Source of the DNA: an uncultured Lachnospiraceae bacterium
Lineage (GTDB): Bacteria > Bacillota > Clostridia > Lachnospirales > Lachnospiraceae
Direction: 5' to 3'
Assembly (NCBI GenBank): GCA_910577115.1
Contig: CAJTMC010000076.1
Coordinates: 1-10,168 of the forward strand
Length of the DNA: 10,168 nt
The notes under the pieces are model-generated. The model was not told the origin of the DNA. It worked only from the letters and a program-made list of their open reading frames with translations, and searched no databases. Position 1 is the first letter of the stretch; the number at the start of each line of letters is the position of its first letter. The position numbers and the translations under genes were made by a program. This document shows, in pieces, positions 1-7,443 of the stretch.

Positions 1-1
1 C

Positions 2-343
2 AAATCCTGCCTGAACCTTGTAAAAGAATACCGGGGCATCTCCTATGATGCCATGAATGCCCATGTTGCCATCGTCTTTTCCCGTTACATGATGCTGTCA
101 GTAGCCCGGCGTGAAAATACGGACGACAAAACAATCTGTGAGCTGTGTTTCTGCCTGCTTGACGAAATGGAGGATATCACGTTCAGCCGTTCCATGCACA
201 TTATCATTGACGCGCTGATGGACACCGTCATGGAATATTTCCATATCACCGAAGCCCGGCTGGATGAGTTCACCGTCAGTTTTATTCAGCGGCTTCCCAA
301 GTATATGCAGGAGGATTTAGAGCGGAAAGAAGTAGCCGCATAA
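2..343 (+). CDS. Transposase, C-terminal part (IS4-like), cut by window edge
   Basis: An open frame enters from the left edge and runs to a TAA at 341-343, giving about 113 residues. It begins near KSCLNLVKEYRGISYDA and ends ERKEVAA. The segment with ...YDAMNAHVAIVFSRYMML and a following acidic helical stretch resembles the C-terminal tail of IS4-type DDE transposases common in Clostridia, where it follows the catalytic Glu; the catalytic core lies outside the window. The stretch is visibly more GC-rich (codons such as GCC, CGG, CTG) than the sugar genes that follow, which fits an acquired element. No recognisable terminal inverted repeat is seen after the stop: the radical SAM reading frame starts only 7 bases later, so the element may be truncated on this side. 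The family assignment rests on remembered sequence resemblance and is moderate. A first Met lies at 53, but the frame is open upstream, so this is not taken as the start. Confidence 0.6.
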   Translation, partial: KSCLNLVKEYRGISYDAMNAHVAIVFSRYMMLSVARRENTDDKTICELCFCLLDEMEDITFSRSMHIIIDALMDTVMEYFHITEARLDEFTVSFIQRLPKYMQEDLERKEVAA

Positions 344-350
344 GGATATT

Positions 351-1366
351 TTGTGGGCTAAAGTATTGATTTTTCAAGGTGCGGATCCCATTTTTAATGT
401 GGGAAGTTTGAGTAAGATATATAGGCAATGTAATGGTAAATCTAATTTGGAAAAGTATGACTTATTCAAGAATAAGTGTGTGAAAATTCCGACTCATTTA
501 GATGTAGAACTGACAAATTATTGTAATATCCGTTGTAACATGTGCCCGGTAGGGACTGCAGCTATGAAACGAGCTCAAGGATTTATGAATGAAGATGTAT
601 TTGAGAAGATCGTGTATAATATAAGAAAGTTGCATATACAGGGAGTCAGGTTTATACGTTGGGGGAGCCAACTTTACACCCGCGTTTTCTTGAGTGGGGG
701 GGGGTGAAGAGCGAAGGTGTTTTGGTACATTTTAATACCAATGGCCTTCTTTTAACGGAAGAAATGATTAAAGAAATTATCAATTTAAAAATTGACAGCA
801 TTAAATTTAGTTTTCAGGGCATTGATGTGATAACGTATAGCGAGATGCGGAGCGGAGGTAGCTATACACAGCTAATTGATACGATTAAGACCATGCATAA
901 AATGAGGGGAGAACGGGAAAAGCCATATATTTCTGTTTCGACATCAACAACTTATGAGACAGAAGGTGAGATTATCCGATTTAAGGAAGAGATTTCCAAG
1001 TGGTGTGATGAAGTGAATGTTGGAAAGACTTTATTGGAGCATATAGATGTAATACATATGGGTTTGACAGAAGAGCGCCAGCAAATATATGAGCAGTTTA
1101 TAAAAGAAAAGCCGCGGAATATGAGCCGACCTGCTGTATGTGCAGAAATTTGGGATAAACTTTCGATTAATTGGGATGGGAATGTGTCGGCATGCTGTGC
1201 TGATTATGATAATATGATGATAGTAGGGAACATTTTAGAAAACGATTTACAAGAATTATTTTGTGGTGAAAAGGAAAGGCAATATAGAGAAATCCTAAAA
1301 AATGATAACTATGACAAATTACTACTATGCCGAAGTTGTTACGAGTACATACCTTTAAAGCATTGA
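351..1366 (+). pseudogene. Radical SAM/SPASM protein, frameshifted
   Basis: Two overlapping frames together encode one radical SAM enzyme of about 338 residues. The first (351-707) carries the iron-sulfur motif C-NIR-C-NM-C (Cys 58, 62, 65) after PTHLDVELTNY. The second (readable from 659) continues with GEPTLHP, the SAM-binding glycine-rich region, then FNTNG, and ends in a SPASM-type region with CAEIW, NWDGNVSACC and CRSC. The frame changes at TGG-GGG-AG (660-667): one base is missing in or beside the G5 run 661-665, because RW must be followed directly by GEPTLHP. A nine-G run follows at 696-704. Such SPASM proteins occur in sugar and peptide modification loci; the substrate here is unknown. 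The TTG at 351 is the only start-like codon after a stop at 333-335 and sits 7 bases after the transposase stop, so the native N-terminus (perhaps before about residue 17) may be lost. Either a real mutation or a sequencing error would explain the break. Confidence 0.8.
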
Positions 1367-1410
1367 TATGGTAATGGAAATATCAGCAAGAAAGGAATTA
1401 GACAATAGAC

Positions 1411-2448
1411 ATGAAGGATATATGTATATCAGAAGAAAATACAATATTGGAGGCCATGCAGCAGCTGGATCAGTCGGCTAAGAAGGTTTTGTTTGTACAG
1501 GATGAAGGGAAACTGTTGGCGGCTTTGACTGATGGGGATGTACGTCGATGGATTTTAAATAAGGGTGGTCTTGATGCGGGGGTTAAAGATGTTGCAAATT
1601 ATAAACCAATATACCTGTATGAGGAACAAGCATTTATGGCAGGGCAGGTTATGGATGAATATTCTATTGATGCAGTCCCTATTATAAATCAAGAGCGATT
1701 GATTAAAGATATTATACTTAGAAAGTCTCCAGAGAAGAAAATAACTGATTTTGGAAAGAATATACCGGTGGTTATCATGGCAGGAGGGATTGGATCCAGA
1801 CTTTCCCCCTATACGAATATTCTACCCAAACCTTTGATTCCTGTGGGTGATTATCCGATAACAGAACACATTATTAATCGATTTTGTACATATGGGTGCA
1901 GGCAGTTTTATATGATAGTGAACTATAAAAGGAACATGATAAAAGCTTATTTCGATGATCTGCATAAAAACTATCAGATAGAGTTTATTACAGAAGAAAA
2001 GAAGCTTGGAACAGGGGGCGGGCTGAGTTTACTAAAGGATAAGTTTAAAAGTACTTTTATTCTTACTAATTGTGATATTTTGATAGATGAGGATTTATCT
2101 AAAGCATATAGACAGCATATGGAGTCTGGCAATGTTATTACCATTATCTGCTCGTTGAAAAATTTTGTTATCCCATATGGCATAGTGAATATTGGAGATA
2201 GTGGGATAGTTGAGGCTATACAGGAAAAACCGCAAATGGCTTTTTTCACGAACACTGGCTGCTATTTTGTGGAATCAGAGGTTATTGAGAATTTAAATTA
2301 TAATGAAACAATAGACTTTCCGCAGATTATTGAAAAATATATAAAATTGGGCCGGCGTGTAGGCGTATTTCCGATAGGGGAAGAAGCCTGGCTGGATATG
2401 GGACAGATGGACGAACTTGAAAAGATGAAAAAGAAATTGGGATGTTAA
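1411..2448 (+). CDS. ptmE: CBS-domain sugar-1-phosphate nucleotidyltransferase (PtmE-like)
   Basis: Predicted 345-residue cytoplasmic enzyme. Residues 1 to about 110 form a CBS pair (ENTILEAMQQLDQSAKKVLF and the second half around FMAGQVMDEYSIDAVPII), a module that usually binds adenine nucleotides and regulates the attached enzyme. Residues about 118-345 are an NTP-transferase domain: the nucleotide-binding loop AGGIGSRL (124-131) followed by LPKPLIPVG (Lys140), GTGGGL (200-205) and the metal-binding TNCD (Asp222). This architecture is that of Campylobacter PtmE, the glucosamine-1-phosphate guanylyltransferase that opens the GDP-sugar route to legionaminic acid. The downstream synthase, epimerase and CMP-synthetase agree with that role. 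GTP specificity cannot be read from the sequence. The ATG at 1411 has an AAAGGA at 1391-1396, rather far (14 bases). The stop is followed after 6 bases by the acetyltransferase gene. Confidence 0.82.
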   Translation: MKDICISEENTILEAMQQLDQSAKKVLFVQDEGKLLAALTDGDVRRWILNKGGLDAGVKDVANYKPIYLYEEQAFMAGQVMDEYSIDAVPIINQERLIKDIILRKSPEKKITDFGKNIPVVIMAGGIGSRLSPYTNILPKPLIPVGDYPITEHIINRFCTYGCRQFYMIVNYKRNMIKAYFDDLHKNYQIEFITEEKKLGTGGGLSLLKDKFKSTFILTNCDILIDEDLSKAYRQHMESGNVITIICSLKNFVIPYGIVNIGDSGIVEAIQEKPQMAFFTNTGCYFVESEVIENLNYNETIDFPQIIEKYIKLGRRVGVFPIGEEAWLDMGQMDELEKMKKKLGC

Positions 2449-2454
2449 ATCAGT

Positions 2455-3102
2455 ATGGAAGATATAATTTTACTTGGTATTGGCGGACATGCGCACAGTG
2501 TGGTTGACAGTATTGAACAAAGCGGGCAATATCATATTATAGGCTTTTTGGATAAAGAGGAGATGCAGGGAAAGCATTTTCGAAAATATCGAGTGCTGGA
2601 TACGGATGATGCACTGGAGCGGCTTTATGAAGAGGGATTGAGATATGCGTTTATAACGGTTGGGTATATGGGGCATGGAAATATAAGAAATAGATTATAT
2701 ATGCGACTAAAGAAGGGGGGCTATATTCTCCCTAACATTGTGGATGATTCTGCTGTGATCGCGAAGGATGTTATGTTTGAGGATGGGATTTTTGTTGGGA
2801 AAAGGGCAGTAATCAATGCGAATGCAAACATTCAGAAAATGTGTATCATAAATACTGGTGCTGTCATTGAGCATGATTGTATTGTGGAAAAGTTTACGCA
2901 CGTTGCAGTAGGAGGAATATTGTGTGGAAATGTTTCCGTAGGGAGAGAGTCTTTTGTCGGAGCTAATGCAACAGTGATACAGGGAAAAAGAATTGGATGT
3001 AATTGTGTGATAGGAGCGGGAACAACAGTGAGAAAGAGTATGGAGGATTTTAGTATGATATGCGGTGAGGTTGAGAAAAAACGTAAGGGGGATAATCAGT
3101 AA
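2455..3102 (+). CDS. NeuD/PglD-family sugar acyltransferase (left-handed beta-helix)
   Basis: Predicted 215-residue acetyl-CoA-dependent acyltransferase. The N-terminal third is a small Rossmann-like domain beginning LLGIGGHAHS (residues 6-15), the GGHA signature of NeuD/PglD enzymes that bind the sugar nucleotide. From about residue 95 a hexapeptide-repeat left-handed beta-helix follows, with INTGAVIEHDC (132-142); His140 corresponds to the catalytic base of PglD. The family acetylates either a 4-amino group on a nucleotide sugar (PglD in bacillosamine synthesis) or hydroxyls of sialic acid (NeuD). In this operon acetylation of the 4-amino sugar precursor of legionaminic acid is the likeliest role, with O-acetylation as the alternative. 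The gene starts 6 bases after the nucleotidyltransferase stop and is 29 bases from the start of the formyltransferase remnant. No truncation is seen; the length matches the family. Confidence 0.85.
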   Translation: MEDIILLGIGGHAHSVVDSIEQSGQYHIIGFLDKEEMQGKHFRKYRVLDTDDALERLYEEGLRYAFITVGYMGHGNIRNRLYMRLKKGGYILPNIVDDSAVIAKDVMFEDGIFVGKRAVINANANIQKMCIINTGAVIEHDCIVEKFTHVAVGGILCGNVSVGRESFVGANATVIQGKRIGCNCVIGAGTTVRKSMEDFSMICGEVEKKRKGDNQ

Positions 3103-3116
3103 CCTAATATTTTCTT

Positions 3117-3130
3117 AGGAGGAGAGGAGG
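3117..3130 (+). promoter_or_regulatory. Strong ribosome binding site left in front of a dead gene
   Basis: The purine run AGGAGGAGAGGAGG ends one base before the ATG at 3132. The AGGAGG at 3117-3122 is spaced 9 bases from that ATG. It is the best Shine-Dalgarno match in the sugar operon, yet it serves a formyltransferase reading frame that is no longer intact. Confidence 0.6.
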
Positions 3131-3131
3131 C

Positions 3132-3714
3132 ATGCAAATCGTTTTTTTGCAGATGATCCGTGGGCACATTGAGAAACTTATTCAGGATAAATCTATTCAG
3201 ATTATGTTCATTATATGGATGAGGGAATTGATACGGGCGATATTGTATTACAGGAGGTATACCCGATTACAGATGATGATTATGGAACGTTATTGATGAG
3301 GACCTATGATGGTTGTGCAACTGTGCTTTATAGAGCGACCAAGATGATTCAAAGTAATAGCGTAAGCCCGATAAAACTGGTAGGGATTGATCTTGTAGGA
3401 ACATACTGTGAGATGAGAATGCAAGGGATGAGATTATTGATTGGAGACAAAACAGCAGAGATGTGTTTAATTTTATCAGAGCCTTATGTACTCTAGGATT
3501 GCAGGCTACTTCTTGGATAGGGGGAAATCAGATTCGCATAAATAAGGCAAAAATGATACCGAGAGCACATGCTTATAAAAATATAGCAGGTCAGGTTGTG
3601 GGGAAAACAGCGCAAGGGTTTATTGTTAAAACAGGTGACTCCATTATAGAGATTGTAGTGTACGAGTATGCAGGAAAGATTAAAATTGGGGACGGGTTAC
3701 AGAATCATGAATAA
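3132..3714 (+). pseudogene. Formyltransferase remnant (deletion, two stops, frameshift)
   Basis: This is the wreck of a methionyl-tRNA-formyltransferase-like sugar formyltransferase. After a good ribosome site, the ATG at 3132 reads MQIVFL, typical of the start of such enzymes. The reading then passes, in another frame, straight to NRFFADDPWAH, so roughly the first hundred residues, including the N-x-H part of the active site, appear deleted. The frame then holds two stops (TGA 3170-3172, TAA 3188-3190) before IYSDYVHYMDEGIDTGDIV, where the family's catalytic Asp is still present. A further one-base shift near 3420-3427 moves the C-terminal domain (RDEIIDWRQNSRDVFNFIRAL onward) to another frame, ending at TAA 3712-3714. 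It overlaps the synthase start by 8 bases. The intact formyltransferase at 5873 is only distantly similar, so this is not a recent duplicate. Confidence 0.82.
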
Positions 3715-4705
3715 AGTATTTGTTATAGCGGAAGCTGGTGTGAATCATAACGGAAACATGGATATTGCTAAGAAATTAGTGGATGTGGCGGTTTCTGCAG
3801 GAGCAGATGCCGTAAAATTTCAAACATTTAAAGCAGAAAGATTGGTATGCAGAGATGCGAAGATGGCAGAATATCAGTTGGAAACAACCGATAAGACAGA
3901 AACACAGTTTTCTATGTTAAAAAGACTGGAATTGACAGTAGAGATGCATCAGGAGTTACTAAACTATTGCAGAGAAAAAGAAATTATGTTTTTATCAACA
4001 CCGTTTGATATAGAAAGTGCCCGAATGTTAATCGATTTGGGTATTTCTATGCTTAAAATTCCATCGGGAGAGATAACAAATTTTCCATATTTGCGTGAGA
4101 TAGCAAAGTATCGGAAGAAAATGATTCTTTCAACTGGAATGAGTGAAATTGAGGAAGTCCAGTCAGCACTTGAAATATTGAAGGAAAATGGAACAGATGA
4201 TATAATATTATTGCACTGCAATACACAATATCCTACGCCTTTGTCGGATGTAAATCTTTTAGCGATGGTAGAGATGGGAAAGAATCTGGGGGTTCCGGTA
4301 GGCTATTCTGATCATACGCAAGGGATTGAAGTGCCACTGGCGGCAACAGCGTTAGGAGCCTGTGTGATAGAAAAGCATTTTACATTGGACAAGAAGATGG
4401 AGGGACCGGATCATAAAGCAAGCTTGGATCCATATGAGTTCAAAGAAATGGTACAAGGTATCAGAAAAGTAGAACAAATTTTAGGAGATGGAATAAAGCA
4501 GGTGTCTCAATCGGAGAAAAATAATTTGTCGATTGTAAGAAAAAGCATTGTGGCGGCAAGGCCAATTAGAAAAGGTGAAATATTTACAGAAGAAAATATT
4601 ACTGTGAAACGTCCGGGAACTGGAGTCAGTCCAATGCAATGGAATGATGTACTAGGTATGACGGCGAGCCAAAACTATGAAGCGGATGAGATGATAAAGA
4701 TATGA
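3707..4705 (+). CDS. legI: Legionaminate/neuraminate synthase (LegI/NeuB family)
   Basis: Predicted 332-residue cytoplasmic enzyme that condenses phosphoenolpyruvate with an N-acyl-mannosamine-type sugar to give a nine-carbon acid. The TIM-barrel domain (1 to about 240) shows IAEAGVNHNG (7-16), VKFQTFKAE (36-44), LKIPSGEITN (116-125), HCNTQYPTP (170-178), GYSDHT (199-204) and EKHFTLD...GPDH; His224 and His236 match the metal-binding histidines of NeuB. The C-terminal antifreeze/SAF domain covers about 275-332 (VRKSIVAARPIRKGE). The wording around KIPSGEITN and the linked nucleotidyltransferase favour the legionaminate over the pseudaminate branch; sialic acid remains possible. A longer frame opens at 3668, but the ATG at 3707 gives the family's usual start MNKVFVIAEAG and overlaps the preceding pseudogene stop (ATGAATAA), suggesting translational coupling before that gene decayed. 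The stop overlaps the next start by 4 bases (ATGA). Confidence 0.9.
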   Translation: MNKVFVIAEAGVNHNGNMDIAKKLVDVAVSAGADAVKFQTFKAERLVCRDAKMAEYQLETTDKTETQFSMLKRLELTVEMHQELLNYCREKEIMFLSTPFDIESARMLIDLGISMLKIPSGEITNFPYLREIAKYRKKMILSTGMSEIEEVQSALEILKENGTDDIILLHCNTQYPTPLSDVNLLAMVEMGKNLGVPVGYSDHTQGIEVPLAATALGACVIEKHFTLDKKMEGPDHKASLDPYEFKEMVQGIRKVEQILGDGIKQVSQSEKNNLSIVRKSIVAARPIRKGEIFTEENITVKRPGTGVSPMQWNDVLGMTASQNYEADEMIKI

Positions 4706-5871
4706 AAAAAATCGGGGTAATAACAGGAACACGTGCAGAATATGGCTTGCTAAAGCCATTAATTACAAAACTGAATATGGCTGTTGATCTGGAACTGCAA
4801 TTAATTGTTACAGGAATGCATTTGTCGCCGGAATTTGGTCTTACATATCAGGAAATAGAACAGGATGGTTTTAAAATCAAAGAAAGAAACGAAATGCTTC
4901 TCAGCTCAGACACACCGAATGGAATTACAAAATCGATGGGTGTGGCAATTATTGGTTTTGCAGATATCTATACGAGAATAGCGCCTGATATTGTAATAAT
5001 TCTGGGCGACAGATATGAAGCATTTGCGGCTGCTTCGGCGGCTATGATACATAGAATACCAATAGCGCATATTCACGGAGGTGAATTGACGGAAGGTTTA
5101 ATAGATGATCCGATCAGACATTCTATCACTAAGATGAGTTCTCTGCATTTTACTTCTACAGAACAATATAGACAAAGAGTGATTCAACTTGGCGAGCAAC
5201 CTACAACAGTAGTTAACGTGGGTGCATTAGGGATTGAAAATATAAAAGAGCAAAAACTATTGAGTAAGCAGGATTTAGCGCAAAGGATTGATTTTTCATT
5301 AGATAAGCCGTATTTTATAGTTACTTTTCATCCTGTGACATTGGAGGATAATACAGCAGAGGTGCAGTTTGAAAATTTGTTGAACGCACTGGATACTTTT
5401 ACAGAGTATCGCATTATATTCACAAAAGCAAATGCGGATACGGATGGAAGAATCGTGAATAGTCTGATTGATGAATATATTGTAAAAAATAAAGAGCGTG
5501 CGGTTGCTTTTACATCATTGGGGATGTTACGTTATTTAAGCGCTTTGAAATATTGTGAAATGGTGATTGGAAATTCTTCCAGCGGAATATTGGAAGCGCC
5601 TTCATTTCATATACCGACTGTTAATATTGGTGACAGGCAAGCAGGACGTATGAAAGGAAAGAGTATAATAGACTGCGGATGGACTACAGAAGAAATTGTG
5701 CACGGAATACAGCGAGCGCAAATTCTGAAAAGATGTGGAGATTTACAGAATGATGTTAATGTTTATGAAGGGAAGGATACTTCAGAAACAATAATGAAGG
5801 TTTTAAGAAACTATTTAATGAAGGACAACAGTATTAAAAAAAATTTTTACGATATTGAGTGGGAAAAGTGA
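4702..5871 (+). CDS. legG: Hydrolysing sugar-nucleotide 2-epimerase (LegG/NeuC family)
   Basis: Predicted 389-residue enzyme that removes the nucleotide and inverts C2 of a GlcNAc-type nucleotide sugar, giving the free mannosamine derivative used by the synthase. The GT-B-like fold signatures are complete: GTRAEYG (9-15), LGDRYEAFAAA (101-111), HIHGGE (123-128) followed by DDPIRHSITKMSSLHF, FHPVT, and GNSSSGILEAP. The length is normal for NeuC/LegG. ATG 4702 overlaps the synthase stop as ATGA, a sign of coupled translation. With a PtmE-type nucleotidyltransferase upstream, the substrate is more likely a GDP-linked 2,4-diamino-6-deoxy sugar than UDP-GlcNAc, but specificity cannot be read directly. 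The C-terminus (SIKKNFYDIEWEK) is rich in Lys and lies immediately before the formyltransferase start. Confidence 0.9.
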   Translation: MKKIGVITGTRAEYGLLKPLITKLNMAVDLELQLIVTGMHLSPEFGLTYQEIEQDGFKIKERNEMLLSSDTPNGITKSMGVAIIGFADIYTRIAPDIVIILGDRYEAFAAASAAMIHRIPIAHIHGGELTEGLIDDPIRHSITKMSSLHFTSTEQYRQRVIQLGEQPTTVVNVGALGIENIKEQKLLSKQDLAQRIDFSLDKPYFIVTFHPVTLEDNTAEVQFENLLNALDTFTEYRIIFTKANADTDGRIVNSLIDEYIVKNKERAVAFTSLGMLRYLSALKYCEMVIGNSSSGILEAPSFHIPTVNIGDRQAGRMKGKSIIDCGWTTEEIVHGIQRAQILKRCGDLQNDVNVYEGKDTSETIMKVLRNYLMKDNSIKKNFYDIEWEK

Positions 5872-5872
5872 A

Positions 5873-6760
5873 TTGAAAGCGTTATTTATTGGTTGTGTAG
5901 AATCATCAGAAATTTTTCTGAAAACATTAGTTGAGTATAAAGCAAATATCATTGGCGTCATTACAAAGAAGGAATCAAAGTTTAATTCTGATTTTGTTGA
6001 TTTATCTTTGATTTGTAAAGAGAATAATATCAGATATCTTTATGTCGAAAATATCAATGCGCCTGAGTCGCTGGAATTTATTCGGGAATTAAAACCGGAT
6101 ATAGGTCTTTGCTTAGGGTGGTCACAATTATTAAGGCCAGAAGTTTTGGATTTATTTCCTAAGGGAGTAGTTGGCTTTCATCCGGCGGCACTTCCAAAGA
6201 ACAGAGGACGACATCCGATTATTTGGACGTTGGTTTTAGGATTATCAGAAACTGCCTCCAGTTTCTTTATGTTAGATGCAGGAGCGGATACTGGACAGCT
6301 TTTATCTCAGGTTAAGATACCCATATTATATGAAGATACAGCCAGAACTTTATATGATAAAATTATGGGTAGTGCTAAAGAGCAGTTACTTGAACTATGG
6401 GATCATATATGTGAAGGATCAGTTTGTATAATCAATGGAGAAGGTCAGCAGGCAAATACATGGAGGAAAAGAAATAGAAACGATGGCAAAATTGATTGGA
6501 GAATGTCCGGCACGAATATATATAATTTGGTCAGAGCATTGACGAAGCCATATGTGGGAGCGCACTTTGAGTATGATAATAGAGAATATAAAGTTTGGAG
6601 AGTAAGAGAATTACCGGATGATGGATTTGAAAATATTGAGCCAGGTAAAATTATTAGTGTGTCTGACGATGGAAGGTTCAAGGTGAAAAGTGGAGAAGGG
6701 ATCGTGGAAGTGATTCAATATGATGGAAACTTTGTACCTGAAGGGGGAAAGTATTTATAG
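5873..6760 (+). CDS. Sugar N-formyltransferase (Fmt/PurN fold), intact
   Basis: Predicted 295-residue N10-formyl-tetrahydrofolate-dependent formyltransferase. The N-terminal domain begins MKALFIGCVESSE and contains GFHPAALPKNRGRHP (101-115) and DAGADTG (135-141). His103 and Asp139 are 36 residues apart as in PurN and match two of the family's Asn-His-Asp triad, while the Asn position is Gly101. A C-terminal Fmt-like domain (about 200-295: DGKIDWRMSG, IYNLVRALTKPYVGAHF) is present. Real Met-tRNA formyltransferases are housekeeping genes; the position between epimerase and deacetylase argues for formylation of an amino sugar. I chose the TTG at 5873 because it gives the conserved start and follows GAGTGGG at 5857-5863. 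A TTG at 5855 would add six residues overlapping the epimerase. The gene ends with TAG directly before the next ATG. Confidence 0.82.
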   Translation: MKALFIGCVESSEIFLKTLVEYKANIIGVITKKESKFNSDFVDLSLICKENNIRYLYVENINAPESLEFIRELKPDIGLCLGWSQLLRPEVLDLFPKGVVGFHPAALPKNRGRHPIIWTLVLGLSETASSFFMLDAGADTGQLLSQVKIPILYEDTARTLYDKIMGSAKEQLLELWDHICEGSVCIINGEGQQANTWRKRNRNDGKIDWRMSGTNIYNLVRALTKPYVGAHFEYDNREYKVWRVRELPDDGFENIEPGKIISVSDDGRFKVKSGEGIVEVIQYDGNFVPEGGKYL

Positions 6761-7429
6761 ATGGTGAAGAGAAAAATTTTAGTGGCATCGCCACACCCTG
6801 ATGATGAGACGCTGGGGGCTGGTGGAACTATTTTGAGGATGCTTGCAGAAGGGCATGAAGTATATTGGCTGAATTTTACAGCAATGCAAAATACGACCAA
6901 ATTTTCTAAAGATATTTTGGATAGACGTAAGGTGCAGTTGAATGAAATTGAGATATTTTATCATTTTTCGGGAGTTTACCATTTAGATATGCCGACAACG
7001 GAGCTGGAGAAAATAGATTCGGGAGAGGCAATTGATAGAGTGGGTAGGATTTTTAGAGAAATAGAGCCTGATTTTTTAATCTTACCAGACTATAATGATG
7101 CTCACTCAGATCATAAAAAGGTTTTTGAATGGTGTTATGCATGCTCTAAGATTTTTCGGTTTCCATTTGTGAGGCAGGTTATGACGATGGAAATTATATC
7201 TGAAACAGATTTCGGCACTCCGATGAATCCTTTTGTGCCAAATTATTATATTGACATAACGGATTATATGGAACAAAAAATAAATGCGATGAAGATATAT
7301 GATACAGAATTAGGGGCTGTTCCGTTTCCAAGGAGCATAGACAATATAAAAGCCAGGGCAATGATAAATGGCGCGACGGCAGGAGTAAGATATGCAGAAG
7401 CATTTAGATTAATTAAATGTATTGTGTAA
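6761..7429 (+). CDS. PIG-L-type zinc-dependent N-deacetylase
   Basis: Predicted 222-residue metal-dependent deacetylase of the PIG-L/MshB/BshB superfamily, acting in the cytoplasm on N-acetylated sugars. The hallmark SPHPDDETLGAGG lies at 10-22 (His12, Asp14 as catalytic base, Asp15) and DAHSDH at 113-118 supplies His118, completing the His-Asp-His zinc site. It starts on the base after the formyltransferase stop, with AAGGGGG at 6741-6747 as ribosome site, so the two are clearly co-transcribed. The logical pairing is deacetylation exposing an amine that the formyltransferase then formylates. Which sugar and which amine (C5 or C7 of the nonulosonate, or a hexosamine precursor) is not decided by the sequence. 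The length is typical, with no sign of damage. Confidence 0.87.
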   Translation: MVKRKILVASPHPDDETLGAGGTILRMLAEGHEVYWLNFTAMQNTTKFSKDILDRRKVQLNEIEIFYHFSGVYHLDMPTTELEKIDSGEAIDRVGRIFREIEPDFLILPDYNDAHSDHKKVFEWCYACSKIFRFPFVRQVMTMEIISETDFGTPMNPFVPNYYIDITDYMEQKINAMKIYDTELGAVPFPRSIDNIKARAMINGATAGVRYAEAFRLIKCIV

Positions 7430-7443
7430 ATATAGGTGACAGA

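Noticed and set aside
3103..3119. CCTAA/TTAGG hairpin after the acetyltransferase as a terminator
   Set aside because: Only a 5-bp AT-rich stem, no T tract follows, and it overlaps a ribosome site, so an operon-internal terminator is not supported.
3132..3296. Small + strand frame MQIVFLQMIRG... of 54 codons
   Set aside because: Its codons overlap the recognisable formyltransferase remnant in another frame; only the first six residues look native.
3668..3706. Longer N-terminus for the synthase (start at 3668)
   Set aside because: It adds 13 residues that lie in the formyltransferase remnant; the family start MNKVFVIAEAG matches the ATG at 3707.
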